Positions 11,509 to 23,118 of a stretch of DNA of 64,000 nt are shown piece after piece; positions within the stretch are counted from its first letter, which is position 1, and each line of letters starts with the position of its first letter. The translations under genes were made by a program, and so were the position numbers. The stretch comes from Parietaria judaica (taxonomy: Eukaryota > Streptophyta > Magnoliopsida > Rosales > Urticaceae), in NCBI GenBank assembly GCA_954871525.1, contig OX940872.1, positions 26,135,746-26,199,745 on the forward strand. Reading direction: 5' to 3'. The notes below the pieces were generated by a model. It was not told the DNA's origin. It saw only the letters and a list, made by a program, of their open reading frames with translations, and did not search any database.

Positions 11509-12603
11509 ATGCCGCCGCGACGGAGTGTTCAACGGAGTCAGCGTTTGGACGAGATCTTTGAGAGGGATGATGTAAATCGACTCGAAGAACGGGTTGCAAG
11601 GGTTCTTGACGACCGCACAGAGCAGATGGTGGAGACGATCACGCAGAGGATGGCTGCCCTCTTAGGTGTGCAGCAACGAGACCGTCGCCTACAAGGATCC
11701 ATGACAGATTCGTTAGAAGACGAAGAGTTGCTCAATGAACAACCGTTGAACTGACGCCGATCGCAGCGAAACTATGAAGGAGACGATCGGAGGTGGGAGT
11801 CCGGAATTAAAACTGATATTCCAGAATTTCACGGAGGTCTTCAAGCGGAGGAGTTTCTCGATTGGCTCTCGACGGTTGAAGAAATTCTGGAATTTCGAGG
11901 AGTTCCCGATGAAAGGCGAGTCGCGTTAATTGCGACGAGATTTAGAGGGCGTGCAGTGGCTTGGTGGCAGTAATTGAAGCTCACCCGGAATCGGATGGGC
12001 AAGCCAAAGATCGCGTCGTGGGAAAAGATGAAGAAGCACCCCCGATCAGTGTTTCTCCCCTACAATTATCAACGGGTAATGTACCAACGATTGCAAAATA
12101 TTCGACAAGGAACTCAAACAGTTGAGGAGTATACTTCAGATTTTTATCAATTATTAGCGAGTAACGAAGTGCAGGAAACGGAGGACCGACTTGTCGCGAG
12201 GTATATTGGCGGGCTGAAATTTCAGATTCAAGAAACGGTAAACATGTTTAATCCAGTTTCCGTTTCAGCGGCTTTTCAGAGAGCCCTCTCGGTGGAAAAA
12301 CAATCGCGACGCAACAACTCAGCTCCTTTCGTCAATCCGTTTGCTAGCACGGGATCGGACTCGACTGGAAACACCGCACCACATAGTACAGCGACCAGAT
12401 CTGTCCCTAACAAGCAAACAGCCCCAAGTTTTGTGCGTGGAGCGAGTTCGAGCACCGTAAAGTGCTTTACTTGTGGGGAACTCGGACATCGTCAAGTCGA
12501 TTGCAAGAAAAGCGGGAAAAGAGCTCTAATTATCGAAGATCGCAGCAAGGACGTGGAACAATATGAGCAGCCCGTATATGATGAAGACGTGTATGATGAA
12601 TAG
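11509..12603 (+). pseudogene. gag of the gypsy element, interrupted by stops
   Basis: The frame opens with ATG at 11509 (MPPRRSVQRSQRLDEIFERD) and carries capsid-type sequence such as FRGRAVAWWQ and YTSDFYQLLA. It ends with a CX2CX4HX4C zinc knuckle (CFTCGELGHRQVDC, 12463-12504). It is broken by TGA at 11752-11754, TAA at 11971-11973 and TAG at 12601-12603. The intact stretch 11974-12600 is the longest readable part. It would package element RNA if functional, but as it stands it cannot encode a complete Gag. Confidence 0.88.
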
Positions 12604-12630
12604 TTCGTTGAGGGAGATGTAGGCTTATCT

Positions 12631-15600
12631 TTGGTGGTGCGACGAGCGTGTTTAACACCTAAAGCACTCGAAGAAGATTGGTTGCGGAAAAACATTTTTC
12701 AATCGACGTGCACCATTCTTGGCAAGGTGTGTAGATTCGTCATTGACGCCGGATGTTGCGAGAACATTGTTTCCGAGGAAGTGGTGCAGAAATTGAATGT
12801 GAAAACCGAGCAACATCCGAAACCGTACAACCTCGCGTGGCTGAAACGAGGCGGCGAGGTAACGATTTCAAAACGCGCTTTGATTTCATTTTCTGTGGGT
12901 ACAAAGTACCGAGATGAAATATGGTGTGATGTTGTGAATATGGATGCTTGTCACCTCTTGCTCGGGAGGCCGTGGCAATTTGACAGGAAGGTGTCTCACG
13001 ACGGTCGAACAAACTCCTATAGTTTTGTGTTCGGAGGGGTAAAGATCGTTCTAGTGCCGAGCAAGCCCGTCGAGAGGACTGCAGCAGAAAAATCAGCGCC
13101 GAGCAGCGGCACGAACTCCAGTTTATTGACGATTGCACAGTTCGGAGAGGAGATGAAGACTTCCGAGATGGTTTATATGCTTCTCGGGAAAGAAATTACC
13201 GAAGACAGCCTTGTTCCCGATGCGGTCACTCCGTTATTGGCTGAGTTTCGAGATGTATTCCCCGAGGACCTCCCCGACGGTCTTCCACCTCTCCGAGATA
13301 TCCAACACCATATTGATCTAGAGCCGGGAGCAGCCCTTCCTCACCGACCGCACTATAGGATGAGTCCGAGCGAGCACGAAGAGCTACAGAGACAAGTCAA
13401 AGAGCTTCTCGCGAAAGGACATATACGGGAGAGCATGAGTCCTATAGCGGTTCTGTCTTTGTTAACGCCAAAGAAGGACGGGTCTTGGCGTATGTGCGTG
13501 GACAGCCGAGCAGTGAATAAAATCACTGTGAGGTATCGTTTTCCCATTCCCCGTCTTGATGATTTGTTGGATCAGATTAGCGGCGCCAAAATATTTTCAC
13601 GGTTGGACTTGAAGAGCGGGTATTATCAGATTCGTATGCGGCCCGGAGACGAGTGGAAATCAGCGTTTAAAACACGCGAGGGGTTGTACGAGTGGATGGT
13701 TATGCCATTCGGTTTGTCAAACGCCCCAAGCACCTTTATGCGAGTAATGAATCAGCTTTTGCGCCCTTTCATTGGCTGTTTTGTCGTTGTGTACTTCGAC
13801 GATATTCTGATTTATAGCGCCGACCCTGACACACACCTCGAGCATGTGCGAGAAGTGCTCAAAGCGCTACGAAAAGAGCAGTTTTATGCCGCGGTGAAGA
13901 AGTGTGTGTTCATGACGCCGAAAGTCTTATTCCTCGGCTATGTTATTTCTGGTGACGGGTTACAGGTCGACGAAGCAAAAGTTGAGGTGGTTCGAAATTG
14001 GCCTAAGCCGAAGTCAATCACAGAGGTGCGAAGCTTCCACGGTCTCGCTTCGTTTTATCGTCGTTTCATCTCCCATTTCAGCGAGATCATGGCACCAATC
14101 ACAGATTGTATGCGCGGTACTCAGTTCGAGTGGACAAGCGATGCCGATGCGGCTTTTGAGCGGATCAAGGAACAGCTCACCACTGCGCCTATTTTAGTAC
14201 TTCCAGATTTTTCACGACCGTTCGAGCTTCACACAGACGCCTCAAAGACGGGTATAGAGGCTGTTCTTAGTCAAAGCGGTCGACCCGTAGCGTATTTTAG
14301 CGAGAAGATCTCCGGTGCGCGGCTTAATTACAGCACCTATGACGTAGAGTTCTACGCTGTCGTTCAAGCTGTTAAACATTGGAGACATTATCTATTTCAC
14401 CGCGAATTTGTGCTCTACACTGACCATGATTCTCTCCGATACCTTCATCGCCAAGACAAAGTGTCTGCTCGTCATGCGAGGTGGATTTTTTTTCCTCGAA
14501 GGGTTCACATTTGTTGTGAAGCACAAAGCGGGTGTTACCAATCGTGTTGCCGATGCCCTTAGCCGTCGGACTAGTCTATTGCTCACCATGAGAGTCGAGG
14601 TGCCTGGATTCGAGTCGTTCAAAGACTTGTTCCCTTCTGACCCCTATTTCTCGACTATCCTCGCCGATGTCCAAACCGGCAAGCGTTCAGACTTTCTCCT
14701 ACACAACGGTTTCCTTTTCCGCGGAAATCAATTGTGTGTCCCGGAATGCAGCTTGCGGCTACAGATTATATAGGAGTTACATGGCGAGGGACACATTGGA
14801 CGAGATCGGACGCTGAAACTTGTTCAATCTTCTTACTTTTGGTCAGGTATGCGTAGCGAAGTTCACCGGTATGTGCAGCGGTGCCGTATTTGTCAAGTTT
14901 CCAAGGGCGGTGCGACCAATGCGGGGCTTTACATGCCGCTGCCTGTTCCATCTCGGCCATAGGCTGACATTAGCATGGACTTCGTGCTAGGATTGCCGCG
15001 GACTCAGCGAGGTAACGACTCGATCTTTGTTGTAGTCGATCGTTTCTCTAAAATGGAACATTTTATCCCATGTAAGAAGACCACAGATGCCGTTAATGTT
15101 GCTCAATTGTTCTTCCGCGAAGTTTATCGTCTTCATGGACTTCCGGCATCGATTGTGTCCGATCGTGATACGCGGTTCATCAGCCACTTTTGGCGGAGCT
15201 TGTGGAAAATGGTTAATACAAAGCTTGATTTTAGTAGCGCTTATCATCCCCAATCTGACGGAAAAACCGAGGTAGTCAATCGCTCCCTTGGTAATCTACT
15301 TCGGTGCCTCGTCGGCGATCACCCAAAAGGATGGGACCAAAAGCTTAGCCAAGCCGAGTTTGCTCACAACCATGCCATCAATCGGAGCACAAGTTTCAGC
15401 CCTTTCAAATTGTCTATTCCGCTCAACCACGTGGCCCTTTGGATCTCATTCCTATACCGAGCACGGAGAAGATGCACGGGAAAGCCGCTGATTTTGTAGC
15501 GGGGCTGCTGGACGTTCATAAAACCGTTCGTGACAACCTCTCCGCCGCTAATGCTCGTTACAAGGTCCGTGCCGACCAACGCCGCTGCCACGTCGAATTC

Positions 15601-15835
15601 GAGGTCGGTGATTTTGTGCGGGCTGTCCTCACGAAGGAACGCTTCTCCGCTGGTGATTACAACAAGCTTGCAGCCAAAAAGATCGGACCGGTGGAGATTG
15701 TTGAGAAAATTAACGCCAATGCCTACCGTCTTAAGCTCCCGAGCCACATCCGCACCGCTGACGTATTCAACGTGAAGCATCCCATTCCTTTCCATGATGA
15801 CTATTCAGAAGACGACACCAAGACTTCGAGGAAGA
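12631..15835 (+). pseudogene. pol region of the gypsy element: protease, RT, RNase H, integrase (broken)
   Basis: The first open stretch, to 14562, holds a retropepsin-like segment (CRFVIDAGCCENIVS, where the usual catalytic D-S/T/G-G motif reads D-A-G), then reverse transcriptase with FSRLDLKSGYYQI and the catalytic YFDDILIYS, then RNase H (FELHTDASKTGIEAVLSQ). The frame is lost in a run of eight T at 14486-14493. The next segment ends at TAG 14771-14773, and another TAG lies at 14960-14962. Integrase core motifs follow at 14975-15420: SMDF-type aspartate, SDRDTRFIS, and [13 protein letters not shown] with the glutamate. A further frame change near 15420-15440 precedes the C-terminal region. 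The element cannot supply its own enzymes. Confidence 0.9.
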
Positions 15836-15857
15836 ATTCTCTCCAGCCCGGAGGGAA

Positions 15858-16339
15858 TGATGCAGAGCTGATGCATACCAGCCCGCTCGACTTTGAACCA
15901 TCATATCTCTTTACTCGGGTGTCCGTTTTCTGCGTTCTACATATTGATTCGAAGCTATGGAAGTTATCTACTCGGAGAAGTCAAAAGATATACACAGTTT
16001 TATCATTTTAGTGTGTTTTGTGCGGGTTTTAATTATGTGTGCAGTTTGACGTTTTTACCCTTTTTATTGTCAGTTTAGTTTTTGACTCTTGGTTGCCTTA
16101 GGGTTTCATTTGGGATGAGGTATTTAAGCCTCACTAATATATTTTGACGGAGTTTTTGGATGAAGAAAAAAACCTTGTGTTTTTCCCCAATTTCGTGTTC
16201 TTGAGAATTCGATTTTGTTGCCCAAAAATCTGGTATTCATTGTTGAATCAACAGGTTTTCGGAAGGATTTTGATTGGGTATTCGTGCGCCGAATCAACAA
16301 TCAAAGTCGGCCTTAGCGGTGTAGTTTGCGCCTGCATCA
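15858..16339 (+). repeat. 3' LTR of the gypsy element
   Basis: 482 bp, about 97-98 percent identical by eye to the 5' LTR. Differences include a T/C change 11 bases in, AATGTA versus AATATA near the TATA-like motif, and one fewer A in an A run. Confidence 0.93.
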
Positions 16340-16344
16340 CCCGG

Positions 16345-17329
16345 TGTTGGTACCCTAATTTCTAGGGCCTAACAAGGCATGGATGCCCCAGATGGATAAG
16401 CTTAAAAGGCACGGTACAAGTTAAAGCGGGTCGTGTGGTGCGAGGGGAGCGCACCAAGGGAAAAGGTCTATGGACTCGAGAAATGGCGTGCAAATGGGGC
16501 ACACGTGAGAAGGCCAACAACCGCGTCTGCGCGCGCGGGCAAGACATGCAGAGTGCAAGGAGGAGCACGCAAGCTAGCTGGATTCGATTGCGACATTTAG
16601 GCTTGAAGAGCTGGGCAAGCTTTACGGGGAGCAAGGCCAATGCAGCGCACGCACCACGTGTCCAGGCGCGCGCAAGGCACCACGTACCGCCACACATAGG
16701 AAAAGTGGGTAGACAGTTTAGTGCAATCATCCAAGAGATTCGCGCAAGGTGTGGGCACGCCATTTGCCTTGGCATCGAGCTTAAACGATGCTAAGCATCG
16801 CACGCTGTGTGTGTTCGCAACGTGTCCCATCGTTGTGTGTGTTCGCATTGTGTGGGCGTGCCGCGTGTCCCAGGGTCGAGCATAACTGCCGAGGATTAGC
16901 GCACACTGTATGGGCGTGCCGCGTGTCTGAGCGGTTGGGAAGGCGCACGTACTGGGGTGCTGGATGGTCAGATGTACGCATGGCGTATAGATTTACATTG
17001 TACATGTGCCCTTGGCAGTTTGGGTTGTAAACCGCCAACTTGTTGCTTGTTCCCTTTTTATTTATACTCATGTAAACCTAAGTGATGCAAGATAGATGTT
17101 CGGCTCACGAATATTGTAAATAGCTTTGATCCTAATAAATAAGAGTGATATTAATTTGGTTGGATAGGGGCCCGTGAATACTTGTGTGCATGTTCTAGTG
17201 TTACGTATGTGAACATTGTTTCGGCATAATTTGTTTGTGTTGGGCTTTGCAGATGTGGGTTGATTGATCTTGCTTGGTGCTTGACAGCTGAAGGAAACGC
17301 TAAATTAGTTGTCGTGTTCTTGGTGAACT
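16345..17329. repeat. Degenerate LTR-like repeat with a GC-rich body
   Basis: Directly after the target duplication the sequence begins TGTTGGTACCCTAATTTC, an LTR-like start. It has a GC-rich body rich in GCGCGCG, CACGTG and GTGTG words, then an AT-rich tail. The tail (17029-17329) recurs at 20765-20995. Long frames on both strands look like by-products of base composition. The type of element is not resolved. Confidence 0.45.
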
Positions 17330-18305
17330 CAGGCCTAGTCCTCAATATGTAGACAAAAAACCCATCCGGGTTTTGCTTTAAAAAAAAAAACCGGATCCGG
17401 CTTTTTATTTGTTTTTTTTTTAATTTGTGTTATTTATTGTTTAGTCCCTAATTTCGTTTAGTTTTCCAAATCTAACATTTTGGTACTTAAATTCGGTTTT
17501 GAAAAAAATAAATGTTTAAATTCTTAAATTATTTTGATTGTTTTAAATATTTAAAAAATAAATATGAAATAAATAAAACATACCACAACAAAAGAAAATA
17601 AATATGCGTTTTTTATTCAACAAACCCGAAGGTCGGATACGGGAAAGTACAAATACAACCAAATTTCGAAAGGCAAGCGAAGTTACAAATTCAAAGTACA
17701 ATAAAAAAAACGAACAATTGATAACGAATTACATTTGAGTTTGTGAAAAGTAATTCGTAGTGCAAAAAATTTAAGAGCGCAAAATTACGTCAATTTTTAT
17801 GTTTTTGTATCTCATTTATTCTTATATAATATAGTAGGGCGAGAAAGAAATCCAAACCACTAAAAAATACGGTGATCAACTTGGACTTTGTCATGTTCGA
17901 AAAAAATAATGGCAATTATGATTTTTTTAAAAAAAAAACTCCAAATAATGTCAAGTAGCCACATAATTAAGATTAAATCAGTAGCCACATAATTATCAGT
18001 TTAAATGTTGGAATCTTTTCTTGGAGATTGAATCCAAAATGAATAAAACCAGCATGCCTATACGTATAGCAACACATATACACTGCTCATATAGTGTATA
18101 ATTATATATACGTAATACTTGTATATATATACTTCAATATTTTTACACGCATATGGCTGTTTTAGACAACGTTCGTACGTTGGATAATACCAAGTTATCG
18201 CAAAGATCGTTCGGACAATTCGACCGTTATCCCGTCGATATTTATTCAATTTTTATTTAACTGTAATTTTTTGCGGTATTCTACAAAACATATATTCGAA
18301 AAATT
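17330..18305. other. 3' flank of BAHD gene 1
   Basis: AT-rich DNA with segments alignable to the flank of BAHD gene 2, such as GACTTTGTCATGTTCGAAAA at 17883 versus 21940. No gene is seen. Confidence 0.55.
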
Positions 18306-19896
18306 CTAAGCAAGAACGCTAGGGTTCAAGGAAGCAAAATCTAGAAGCTCATGGTTAATTTGAAAGAAAGCCATGTCTCTCTCTCTAAGCATCAACCACG
18401 CTTCGATCCCGGCTCCGTCGCTCGAGTCCATCAAAAGAACGCAGTTCTTGAACCCGATACTCGCGATGCTCACCCAACACGGCTTTCCGAACCCGAAATC
18501 AATGTTGTAGAATCGAAAACGGCACCAGCTCGTGCAGTTGTAGTTGTCGATCGTGTCGTTCGTCATCAATAGCCCGAACTCCCGAAGCTTCCTCTTGATC
18601 TCCTCCGCATCGCCGCCTTTTCTCTCGCCGAGCTCTTCGTTTGTTTCTCTTATCCCTTTCTTGAATTCTCCTATTAGGACTTTCGGGTCAATTTTGTGGC
18701 GGCTTTCGGGGCTTAGTCTCGATGCAAAGTAGGTTGCAAGGTTGCCTGCAACATTGTCGGCAAGAGGAGGGCTCAGTCTCGGCCTCATGTTCACGACCTG
18801 GCACCACACGGAGCCGCGAGACACCTCGTCATTGCTTGACCTAGAAGCTGCTTCCATGGCACATTTCCATATGAGCGCCGAGACAGCCTCGGCCCTCGTG
18901 GGCCGTGGCAGAGCCAGTGAAGCCTCTGTGGGGGTTGTAGACCCCGCTGAAAATCATGTAGTTGAATTTTATGTACTATACTGACTTGAATATACATAAA
19001 TATATATATTATATTTATTTAAAGATTTTGTAACAACTTTAAAAATTCGCTCTAGTTGCATTAATTGATCATTTTTAAAAACCGGACCGATCCCCATTTC
19101 ACTAACTTAATTTTCTTGCTCCGCCATTGTTAGTGGGCTTGCCAGGATCGCAGCTCCCCAGCTCGGCCCGGAGAGCTTCAATCTTTGCAGCTTCGAAGAC
19201 GAATCTCCTCGTCGCACACTTTTCCCGAACAAACTCCACGGCGGGAGAAGAACCTTCCCGGTCATCATATCCATCAGAAAGCTCGAGAACCGGTGGGAAA
19301 AGCTCGGACGTGGCACAAAAGTCCGGCTCCGTCACCAGTGCGCCACGCGCCGTCTTAGCCCACGCGTCGAGGAACGCGAATAGCGTGGAGGCATCGGCGA
19401 GCTTGTGGTTCACACTCAGTCCAAGGGCCACCGCGCCGCAATCGAAGATCGATGCTTGCACCGCAACGAAACACCCTCCGTAAACGGACCGGCTCTCCTC
19501 GGACTCCACGGGGACGAGCTTCGTCAGCTCCTCTGAGTCTGGCTCCCGCAGGATCTCCGACAGTGACGGGCAGTTCCGGACGCGGGCCTCGAGAAACACA
19601 ATCCCCTCGTCGGAACAGTCAACAGATAAGTTGTCCTTCACTTTTCCGGCCAAGGGGTAGAAGCGAGTTAATGTTTCAGAGAGAGACTGTTTGAGAATCC
19701 TCGACCGGTCCGAAGCCGTTTCGACGGGGTTTCGGGGGTCGGAATTCGGGAAGAAGAGAAGCAGCGGAACGTAGAAATCCGGAGCGAGCTGGTCAAAGAG
19801 AGAGATGTGTAGGGTTTGAAGGTGATGAGGAGTTGAAGAAGAAGGCTTGATCGTCTCTCTCATAGTAATCTCAACGTTGATCTCTTTATCCGCCAT
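18306..19896 (-). CDS. BAHD acyltransferase (vinorine synthase-like), copy 1
   Basis: Two exons, 19896-19107 and 18946-18306, giving 1431 nt and 476 residues. The single intron has a GTTAGT donor and TTTTCAG acceptor. The HXXXD catalytic motif is at residues 164-168 (HKLAD). The second family signature reads DFGFG at 413-417 where most members have DFGWG. N-terminal features such as TRFYPLAGKVKDN fit clade III members related to vinorine synthase and deacetylvindoline acetyltransferase. The family transfers acyl groups from acyl-CoA to alcohols or amines in the cytosol; the substrate cannot be read from sequence. It lies in tandem with a close copy at 22387-24000. The residue tail after LMLRERDMAF is FQINHELLDFASLNPSVLA, which I take as ancestral. 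Confidence 0.92.
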
Positions 19897-20764
19897 TGAT
19901 GCTAGGGTTTGGATCTTCAGATCTCTCCAAGGCAGTATGTATATGAGAAGAGAATAATATGGATTTGTAACTGTAAAGATTCTTTGTAAGTTTGTATGTA
20001 TAACAACAAACTATAGGTCTATACTCTATAGGTCTAGGTATATATTTTTAAAAAAATAATTAGGGCTTATAGTGGCATAAGTATCTAATATATTGATTTT
20101 GTAGTGGCATAAAGTTCTCAGTGTTTAATATTTGTTTTTCTTTCTATAATTTTATCAACTTAATATTAAAATTCCACCAATTATCAGAAAATTGAAGAAT
20201 CTTTTTTAAAGTGACACATATTCAATACTCAATATAATATACACATCTAAAAATTTATTCAATTAATCTAGAAAAATGACGGAATTTTGAAGTGAAAGAA
20301 AATAATAAACATTAAGAACTTTGACCGTAAAAAATTAAAATAATGTTACTAAAAGTAACGTGACATTGATCTTAGTTTGAATTTCATTATCAATTATAAG
20401 CGTCTTTACTATATTGGCTACTTATGCTATTTCATGTGTAGTAATGTAACGTGTATCTATATATATATAATATACAATAGAAATTAACATAAGGTATTTT
20501 CTTTGTTTAACTGGTGGCCAATATAACATTGAAGCAAGAGAACAATTATCAAATATATTTAATATAACTTTGTTTTTTTTTTTTTTTGACAGAAATATAA
20601 CTTTGTGTTACAAGGGTGTTGTTACTCTCCATCCACGTCCATTCTTCCTAGGCATATAACGTTGTGTTTTCTTTTCTTTCCTGATCGGTGTCAACAATTT
20701 TTATTTTTATTATAATATAGATTTAATTGCTTGTCGTTTGCATGTAATAATATAGTTTTCTGTT
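19897..20764. other. Upstream region of BAHD gene 1
   Basis: AT-rich promoter-side DNA, alignable in patches to 24001-24840 (for example AAGAACTTTGACCG and GGTGGCCAAT words). It lacks the Mutator-like element found upstream of copy 2. No gene seen. Confidence 0.55.
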
Positions 20765-20995
20765 AAACCGCCAACTTGCTGTTCTCTTTTTGTTTATATT
20801 CGATGTAAACCTAATTGATGCATGATAGATGTTCTGCTCGCGAATATTATAAACACTTTTGATCAGAATAAATAAGAGTGATATTAGTTTGTGCGTGTTC
20901 GTGTATTATGTGGGTGAACATTATCTCGGCATAATCTGTTTGTGTTGGGCGCTTGACATTATCTGCTAGATTGATTACCATGTTCTTGGTGAACT
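20765..20995. repeat. LTR-like tail repeat at the duplication junction
   Basis: Matches 17029-17329 through AAACCGCCAACTTG, AATAAATAAGAGTGATATTA, CTCGGCATAAT, TTGTGTTGGGC and TGTTCTTGGTGAACT. It marks the start of unit B. Confidence 0.75.
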
Positions 20996-22102
20996 TTGGC
21001 CGTCACAGGCAAACTACTTCTTGCTAGAAGTTTGACCCTGTGACACCTGACTTAATAGAAATTTGGGGAAAAAATAAATTATTAAGCTTGTTCAAATTAT
21101 GTTTAGACTTTTTTTTATTAAATTATAATATAGTTTAGAAGTTTTCCGTGATACATTTAATAAATAATTTTTCTTTTTGGACTTTGGGCGTTCCCCAAAA
21201 TTTTTGTGAATAGTTATAGAACCAACGATGTATGACTATGAAGGGTTGCTTTGTAGTGCAAAAAATTTAAGAGTGGTATGTATAATGAAATGATCATTAA
21301 TATAATAAGTTAGGTTTTTACTAATTATTTTTTAGTTATTCCTAGATTTTTTTATAAATACCTTCCTTTGGAGGATGAATATGCAACACTCACATTTTTC
21401 CCCAATTCACATTTCACTTTCTCACTTTTACTTTCACCGATTCTCTCCATATTCAACTATCTCAGTTATTTCTTCAACTATCTACTTCACTATTTTCATC
21501 TACACGCACATCATATCACTCACTCACCCCATTATATATTACCACACTCAACAATAATAAGTGCAAAAGTAACAAGTTTACGACAAAGAGCACAAGATTC
21601 TGTCCATTTTTTTGTTTTTATATCTCAATTTACTCTTATACATATAGCAGAGCGAGAAAGAAGTCCAAACTCCAAAGTCCATCCAACCCATGCTAAAAAC
21701 ACGATGCACTTAGCGGAAGAGAAATAATATAGTTAAAAAGTTGGGTACTTATAGATAAAATAAAAATAGATAAATTATTTTTGTAATGTTTAATATTTGT
21801 GACGCAAATATCCCTAATAATCAAATAACTCAAGTGATTTCATTCGTACTTTAATAGTTTAATATGATTTTCCCTGCGTTGACTGAACTTATTAATCAAC
21901 TTGGCCTTAATTATTTCGTAAAATCCTAATCATCTTGGACTTGGTCATGTTCGAAAAAAAAAATGGCAATTATAAATAAGAAAAAAAAAAACCTTCAAAT
22001 AATGTCATGTTGCCACATAATTAAGCTTAAATCCGAAGCAAATTATCAGTTTGAATGTTGGAATCTTTTCTTGGAGAGTTGAATCCAAATGAAATAAAAT
22101 TA
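20996..22102. other. 3' flank of BAHD gene 2
   Basis: AT-rich, partly alignable to unit A. An open frame at 21368-21727 is Ser/His/Phe/Leu-rich with no family resemblance and no equivalent in unit A, so it is not called as a gene. Confidence 0.5.
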
Positions 22103-22458
22103 GGGTAAACTGCGGTTAAAGTATTTAATGTTTCAAAAAATTTAAATTACGTATCTAAACTTATTTTTTTATGGCTAATTTTACCGTTAAATTTTACCAC
22201 ATTGGCTGCCACATCACCCAGCCACGTGGCATTTGATCGCCACATGAAATTTAAAAAAAAAAAAATCCTTAAGCATGATTATTTTAATATCAATTTTGGG
22301 TTGTCTTTTTTACACCGGGCTCAGGTTGATTTCTTTAGATCGGTTTTGTGTTGGCTTTTTAGATCGATATTGTATATGTTTATACTTCATATATAATACA
22401 TATAAACGGTATAAACTTTACACAATATATATATAAAAAAAAAAACTGTATGTGTTAC
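22103..22458. mobile_element. Transposon-derived segment replacing the 3' end of BAHD gene 2
   Basis: It starts GGGTAAACTGCGGTTAAAGT, resembling the ends of the Mutator-like elements here, and has CCACGTGGC-type words inside. Unit A has different sequence in this interval. Homology to unit A stops before 22103 and resumes at 22459 (GAAAGCCATGTCTCTC, equal to 18366 on). No matching right terminus was found, so it is a truncated element or a filler. Confidence 0.5.
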
Positions 22459-23078
22459 GAAAGCCATGTCTCTCTCTCTAAGCATCAACCACGCTTCGAT
22501 CCCGGCTCCGTCGCTCGAATCCATCAAAAGAATATAGTTCTTGAACCCGGTACTCGCGTTGCTCACCCAACACGGCTTTCCGAACCCGAAATCGATGTCG
22601 TAGAATCGAAAACGGCACCAGCTCGTGCAGTTGTAGTTGTCGATCGTGTTGTTCGTCATCACTAACGCGAACTCCCCGAGCTTCCTCTTGATCTCCTCCG
22701 CATCGCCGCCTTTTCTCTTGCCGAGCTCTTCGCTTGTTTCTCTTATCCCTTTCTTGAATTCTTCTATTAGGGATTTTGGGTCGATATTGTGGCGGGCTTC
22801 GGGGCTTAGCCTTGCGGCAAAGTAGGTTGTGAGGTTGCCTGCGACATTGTCGGCAAGAGGAGGGGTCAGTCTCGGCCTCATCTTCACAACCTGGCACCAC
22901 ACGGAGCCGCGAGACACATCGTCATTTCTTGACCTAGAAGCTGCTTCCATGGCACATTTCCATATGAGCGCCGAGACAGCCTCGACCCTAGTGGGCCGTG
23001 GCGGAGCCAGAGAAGCCTTTGTGAGGGCTTCAGAGCCCGCTGAAAATCATGTATTTGAATTTTATGTACTATACTGAC

Positions 23079-23118
<40 letters not shown>

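Larger units (their letters stand above)
10996..16339 (+). mobile_element. Ty3/gypsy LTR retrotransposon, full length, coding-defective
   Basis: The two direct LTRs are 10996-11478 and 15858-16339. Both start TGATGCAGAG and end CGCCTGCATCA. CCCGG flanks both ends (10991-10995 and 16340-16344), a perfect 5-bp target duplication. A primer-binding site matching initiator tRNA-Met (TGGTATCAGAGCC, 11482-11494) follows the 5' LTR. A purine tract (GGAGGGAA, 15850-15857) precedes the 3' LTR. The gene order gag, protease, reverse transcriptase, RNase H, integrase is that of Ty3/gypsy. By eye the LTRs differ by about 11 substitutions and one single-base indel, indicating a fairly recent insertion. No chromodomain is evident after the integrase, so the clade is left open. 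Confidence 0.95.
17029..20764. repeat. Tandem duplication unit A (carries BAHD gene 1)
   Basis: The unit begins with AAACCGCCAACTTG, then the BAHD 3' flank, the gene and its upstream DNA, ending GTCGTTTGCATGTAATAATA. Unit B (20765-26396) repeats this order in the same orientation. Similarity continues through non-coding DNA, for example GTAGTGCAAAAAATTTAAGA at 17757 and 21254. This is therefore a segmental duplication and not a retro-copy. The intron is also shared. Confidence 0.8.

Noticed and set aside
16435..16794. 119-codon frame and antisense partners in the GC-rich repeat
   Set aside because: Several frames are open together because of base composition; no family resemblance.
21368..21727. 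119-codon frame rich in His, Ser, Phe and Leu
   Set aside because: It has no counterpart in duplication unit A and no recognisable domain.
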